Source: Bradyrhizobium liaoningense (GTDB lineage: Bacteria; Pseudomonadota; Alphaproteobacteria; Rhizobiales; Xanthobacteraceae). Taken from it: a DNA stretch of 64,000 nt. The notes beneath the pieces were generated by a model. It ran no database searches, had not been told where the DNA came from, and saw only the letters and a program-made list of their open reading frames with translations. Below are positions 61,733 through 64,000 of the stretch, one piece after another (within the stretch, counting starts at the first letter, position 1; each line of letters starts with the position of its first letter). The stretch lies in NCBI RefSeq assembly GCF_018130955.1, contig NZ_JAFCJM010000001.1, positions 186,001 through 250,000 of the forward strand, in the 5' to 3' direction. The position numbers and the translations under genes are program-made.

Positions 61733-63116
61733 GCGTCAGCCCCTCGATACGCACCGTCGGCGCATTGACGCCGTAGCGGAATTCGAGATCGTTGGCCGGC
61801 TGCATCGACTTGAAGATCTCGAACAGATGGCCGGCGATCGTGACCTCGCTCACGGGATAGGTCAGCTTGCCATTCTCGATCCAGAAGCCGGAGGCGCCGC
61901 GGCTGTAATCGCCGGTCACGCCGTTGACGCCGGAGCCGATCAGATCGGTGACGTAGAAGCCCTGCTTGATGTCGGACATCAATTCCGTCGGCGTCGCGCT
62001 GCCGGCTTCGAGATGCAGATTATACGGCCCGGGCGACGGCGAGGACGACACGCCGCGATGGGCGTGGCCGGTGGTCTGAAGCCCGAGCTCGCGCGCGGTC
62101 GCGCAGTCCAGCAGCCACGTCGTCAGCACGCCCTCGTCGATCAGCGCGATGTTCTTCACCGCGACGCCTTCGGCATCGAAGGATTGCGAGCGCAATCCGC
62201 GCCGGCGCAAGGGATCGTCGATGATGCGGATGTTCTTGGCGAATAATTGCTGGCCGAGCTTGTCCTTCAAGAAGCTGGTCTTGCGCGCGATCGAGGCGCC
62301 GTTGATGGCGCCGACGAGATGGCCGACCAGCGAGCCGGCAACGCGCGGATCGAACAGGACCGGCACCTTGCAGGTCTCGACCTTGCGCGGATTGGAACGC
62401 GCCACCGTGCGTTCGCCGGCGGAACGGCCGACAAACTCAGGCGACAACAGATCGGACCCGTGCGGCGCGGAGGTGAAATCATAGTCGCGCTCCATGCCGG
62501 TACCTTCACCGGAGATCGCGGTCGCCGAGATGCCCTGGCTCGAGCGCAGATAGGTTCCGTGAAAACCGGTGCTCGTCACCAGCACCATGCCGCCGATGCC
62601 GGCCGAGGCCGACGCGCCGCCGGACTTGGTCACGCCTTTCACGGCGAGTGCCGCAGCTTCAGCCTCGAGCGCACGGCGCTCGAGTTCCACGGTCGCGGGA
62701 ATGTTCGGGTCGAGCAGATCGAGATCGGGAAAATCGCGCGCGAGCAGCGCGGGATCGGCAAGGCCGACAAACTTGTCGTCGGGCGCGACGCGCGCCATCG
62801 CGACCGCGCGCTCCGCAAGCTTCGTCACGGCATCGCCGCTGACGTCGTTGGTGGAGACCACCGCCTGGCGCTGGCCGACCAGCACGCGCAGGCCGACGTC
62901 GTCGCCCTCGGACCGCTCGGATTCCTCGACGCGGCCGTCGCGCACCTCGACGCCTTGCGAGATGCCGCGCACCGCGACTGCATCGGCTGCATCGGCACCG
63001 GCGCGCTTGGCGGCATCAACCAGCCGCTGGGCGAGATCGGAGAGTGCGGACTGATCGAACAGGTCGGCGTTGGCTTTGGCGGCAAGCGTCGATGCAGGCG
63101 ATGGTGAAGAGTTCAC
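61719..63116 (-). CDS. pmbA: TldD/PmbA (TldE) family protein
   Basis: A 465-residue protein of the modulator-of-gyrase family; with TldD it forms a peptidase that matures or breaks down peptides. Family segments are GISQGVEVRDGRVEESERSE, VGLRVLVGQRQAVVSTNDV, SGDAVTKLAERAVAMAR and the C-terminal SSPSPGPYNLHLEAG, VTDLIGSGVNGVTGDYSRGA. It lacks the HExxxH zinc motif of TldD, as expected for PmbA. It is first in the minus-strand operon that ends with lpxK. Confidence 0.92.
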   Translation of the reverse strand: MNSSPSPASTLAAKANADLFDQSALSDLAQRLVDAAKRAGADAADAVAVRGISQGVEVRDGRVEESERSEGDDVGLRVLVGQRQAVVSTNDVSGDAVTKLAERAVAMARVAPDDKFVGLADPALLARDFPDLDLLDPNIPATVELERRALEAEAAALAVKGVTKSGGASASAGIGGMVLVTSTGFHGTYLRSSQGISATAISGEGTGMERDYDFTSAPHGSDLLSPEFVGRSAGERTVARSNPRKVETCKVPVLFDPRVAGSLVGHLVGAINGASIARKTSFLKDKLGQQLFAKNIRIIDDPLRRRGLRSQSFDAEGVAVKNIALIDEGVLTTWLLDCATARELGLQTTGHAHRGVSSSPSPGPYNLHLEAGSATPTELMSDIKQGFYVTDLIGSGVNGVTGDYSRGASGFWIENGKLTYPVSEVTIAGHLFEIFKSMQPANDLEFRYGVNAPTVRIEGLTLGGR

Positions 63117-63249
63117 GAACGAAATCCTGTTGGGATGGGGCGGGTTCGAGGCGACGGGGCCGGAACTACCAGATGTGCCCTATTTCCGCGGACTTCAAGC
63201 ACTTTCCCTGCGTCAAAAGCTCAGATTCTCGGTTTCCGCGCAACGTCTC

Positions 63250-63285
63250 GTCAATCATGCGAGCCAAGGTCTTGTCAATCATGCG
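63250..63285. promoter_or_regulatory. 12-base direct repeat in the pmbA / DUF6101 spacer
   Basis: GTCAATCATGCG occurs at 63250-63261 and again at 63274-63285, with starts 24 bases apart, in the region between two divergent genes. It could be a tandem protein-binding site. There is no known consensus that I can attach. Confidence 0.35.
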
Positions 63286-63392
63286 CGACGGTCACTGCGG
63301 GTTAACCAGCCTTTTTAAGCCAATTCCGAAGGGGCCGCGCTAGTCTCGTGCGCATCGACCGGGAACATAATCCCGGCGGGGAGACTAAAGCC

Positions 63393-63911
63393 GTGAGGCG
63401 TCAAACAGTCACAAGCGGGATCAATCCCGCCGGGTCGAGCCGCGCACTGCGGCTCGACCCTCTTTCTCTGCCGGTCCGCTTCGACGCGCACGATCCGCGC
63501 GCCGACGGATACACCAGGCAGATCGAGCTTCATCGCGAACGCGTCGTGCTGCGTCGTGCCGTGCGCGGCATGCAGATGGCAGTCAACGTCCGCGTCAGCG
63601 ACTTCACCGGGATCGCACTGCGCGGCATCGACGAGACGCAGATGCTCGTCCTCGTGCATCGCGACCCCTCGCTCTCGGTGCCGCTCGGCGTCAGCGCCGA
63701 CCGCGACGAGATCGTCAACGCCTGGGCGATGTGGAGCGAGATTTTTGCCCTTCCGCAACTGGACGAAGCCAAGCGCGATCCGGCACCACGCCGCCGTCGC
63801 CGCAACGCGATCCGCGACCGCCGTCCGAAGTTTTTGATGCGCCGCCGCACCGGTGTCGCGCGCGACCTCTCCGTGCATCGCGGCGAGCGCGAGATCATCG
63901 CGAGGAACTGA
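63393..63911 (+). CDS. DUF6101 family protein
   Basis: A 172-residue protein beginning VRRQTVTSGINPAGSSRALR and containing LDPLSLPVRFDAHDPRADG, LHRERVVLRRAVRGMQMAVN and a PilZ-like strand FTGIALRG. The C-terminus is strongly basic (PRRRRRNAIRDRRPKFLMRR). The family is conserved in Bradyrhizobium and relatives, function unknown. GTG 63393 has a GGGGAG ribosome site; another GTG at 63348 is open upstream but lacks one. Confidence 0.78.
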   Translation: MRRQTVTSGINPAGSSRALRLDPLSLPVRFDAHDPRADGYTRQIELHRERVVLRRAVRGMQMAVNVRVSDFTGIALRGIDETQMLVLVHRDPSLSVPLGVSADRDEIVNAWAMWSEIFALPQLDEAKRDPAPRRRRRNAIRDRRPKFLMRRRTGVARDLSVHRGEREIIARN

Positions 63912-63966
63912 GCCTGCGCCCACAGATGCTCGCCTGGCCGGGATCGCCTCGGCCTGATCGCTTGGG

Positions 63967-64000
63967 CGCCGCCGCAAACGAAAAGGGCCGCCCTCAGGAC
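63967..64000 (-). terminator. partial terminator at the window edge
   Basis: Read on minus, CTGAGGGCGGCCC is followed by TTTTCG. The opposite arm would lie beyond position 64000, so this looks like the 3' half of an intrinsic terminator for a minus-strand gene just outside the window. Confidence 0.35.

Noticed and set aside
1..64000. tRNA or other stable RNA genes
   Set aside because: I looked through the intergenic stretches for tRNA-like cloverleaf ends and conserved TTC loops and found none; a tRNAscan-SE and Infernal run would settle it.

Overview
The window is GC-rich alphaproteobacterial chromosome, most likely Bradyrhizobium or a close relative. The evidence is a five-gene coxMNOP-type oxidase cluster, rhizobial protein families (DUF2865, DUF2093, DUF6101, DUF4170), a fluoroacetate dehalogenase matching the Rhodopseudomonas enzyme residue for residue, and several families of short palindromic intergenic repeats. 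I cannot name the species. I saw no rRNA, tRNA, CRISPR array or prophage. The only mobile element recognised is one IS110-family insertion sequence.

Layout, 1-22 kb. A truncated alpha/beta hydrolase opens the window on the minus strand. It is followed by aroG (class II DAHP synthase), dgkA and nadE on plus, then an alternative cytochrome c oxidase operon on minus (subunits II, I, two III-like, IV). A DUF2189 membrane protein and two secreted proteins of unknown function precede a plus-strand cluster: cysS, a 37-residue membrane peptide, a GNAT acetyltransferase and cimA. The IS110 element sits just behind cimA. Then come small secreted proteins (DUF3617 and others), an RNase T2, rlmJ, a cold-shock protein and an outer-membrane barrel protein.

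Layout, 22-46 kb. uvrC is followed by pgsA-moaD-moaE-prmB, with overlapping or near-touching genes, and two membrane proteins (holin-like, YihY). A methyltransferase is divergent from a winged-helix/TPR regulator. Next are a TipF-like degenerate EAL protein, a HAD hydrolase and cheY, then ribF, ileS, lspA, a secreted protein, a pair of M16 peptidases (one with and one without the zinc motif), arfB and mutL.

Layout, 46-64 kb. rsmD and rluB (with a very long R/D/G-rich N-terminus) are on minus, tadA on plus, then a fluoroacetate-type dehalogenase, purD, and a three-gene unit of hydrolase, membrane protein and winged-helix regulator. xseA follows on plus, then a hydrolase lacking its nucleophile and a DUF2093 protein. 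The last block is a six-gene minus-strand operon: pmbA, an inositol-monophosphatase-family enzyme, DUF4170, a DUF374 acyltransferase, waaA and lpxK. It ends with a DUF6101 gene on plus.

The most interesting signal is upstream of cysS. A near-consensus rhizobial promoter (CTTGAC-N18-CCATAT) is placed so that transcription would start at, or within a base of, the ATG of a 16-codon reading frame, MNGLLAICAICREITS. That frame has two Cys codons and its stop codon lies inside a hairpin. This resembles the leaderless trp leader of rhizobia and suggests cysteine-sensing control of CysRS. A second, weaker candidate is an Ile-containing 15-codon frame with a strong ribosome site upstream of ileS. The IS110 element has structured non-coding flanks that may encode its guide (bridge) RNA.
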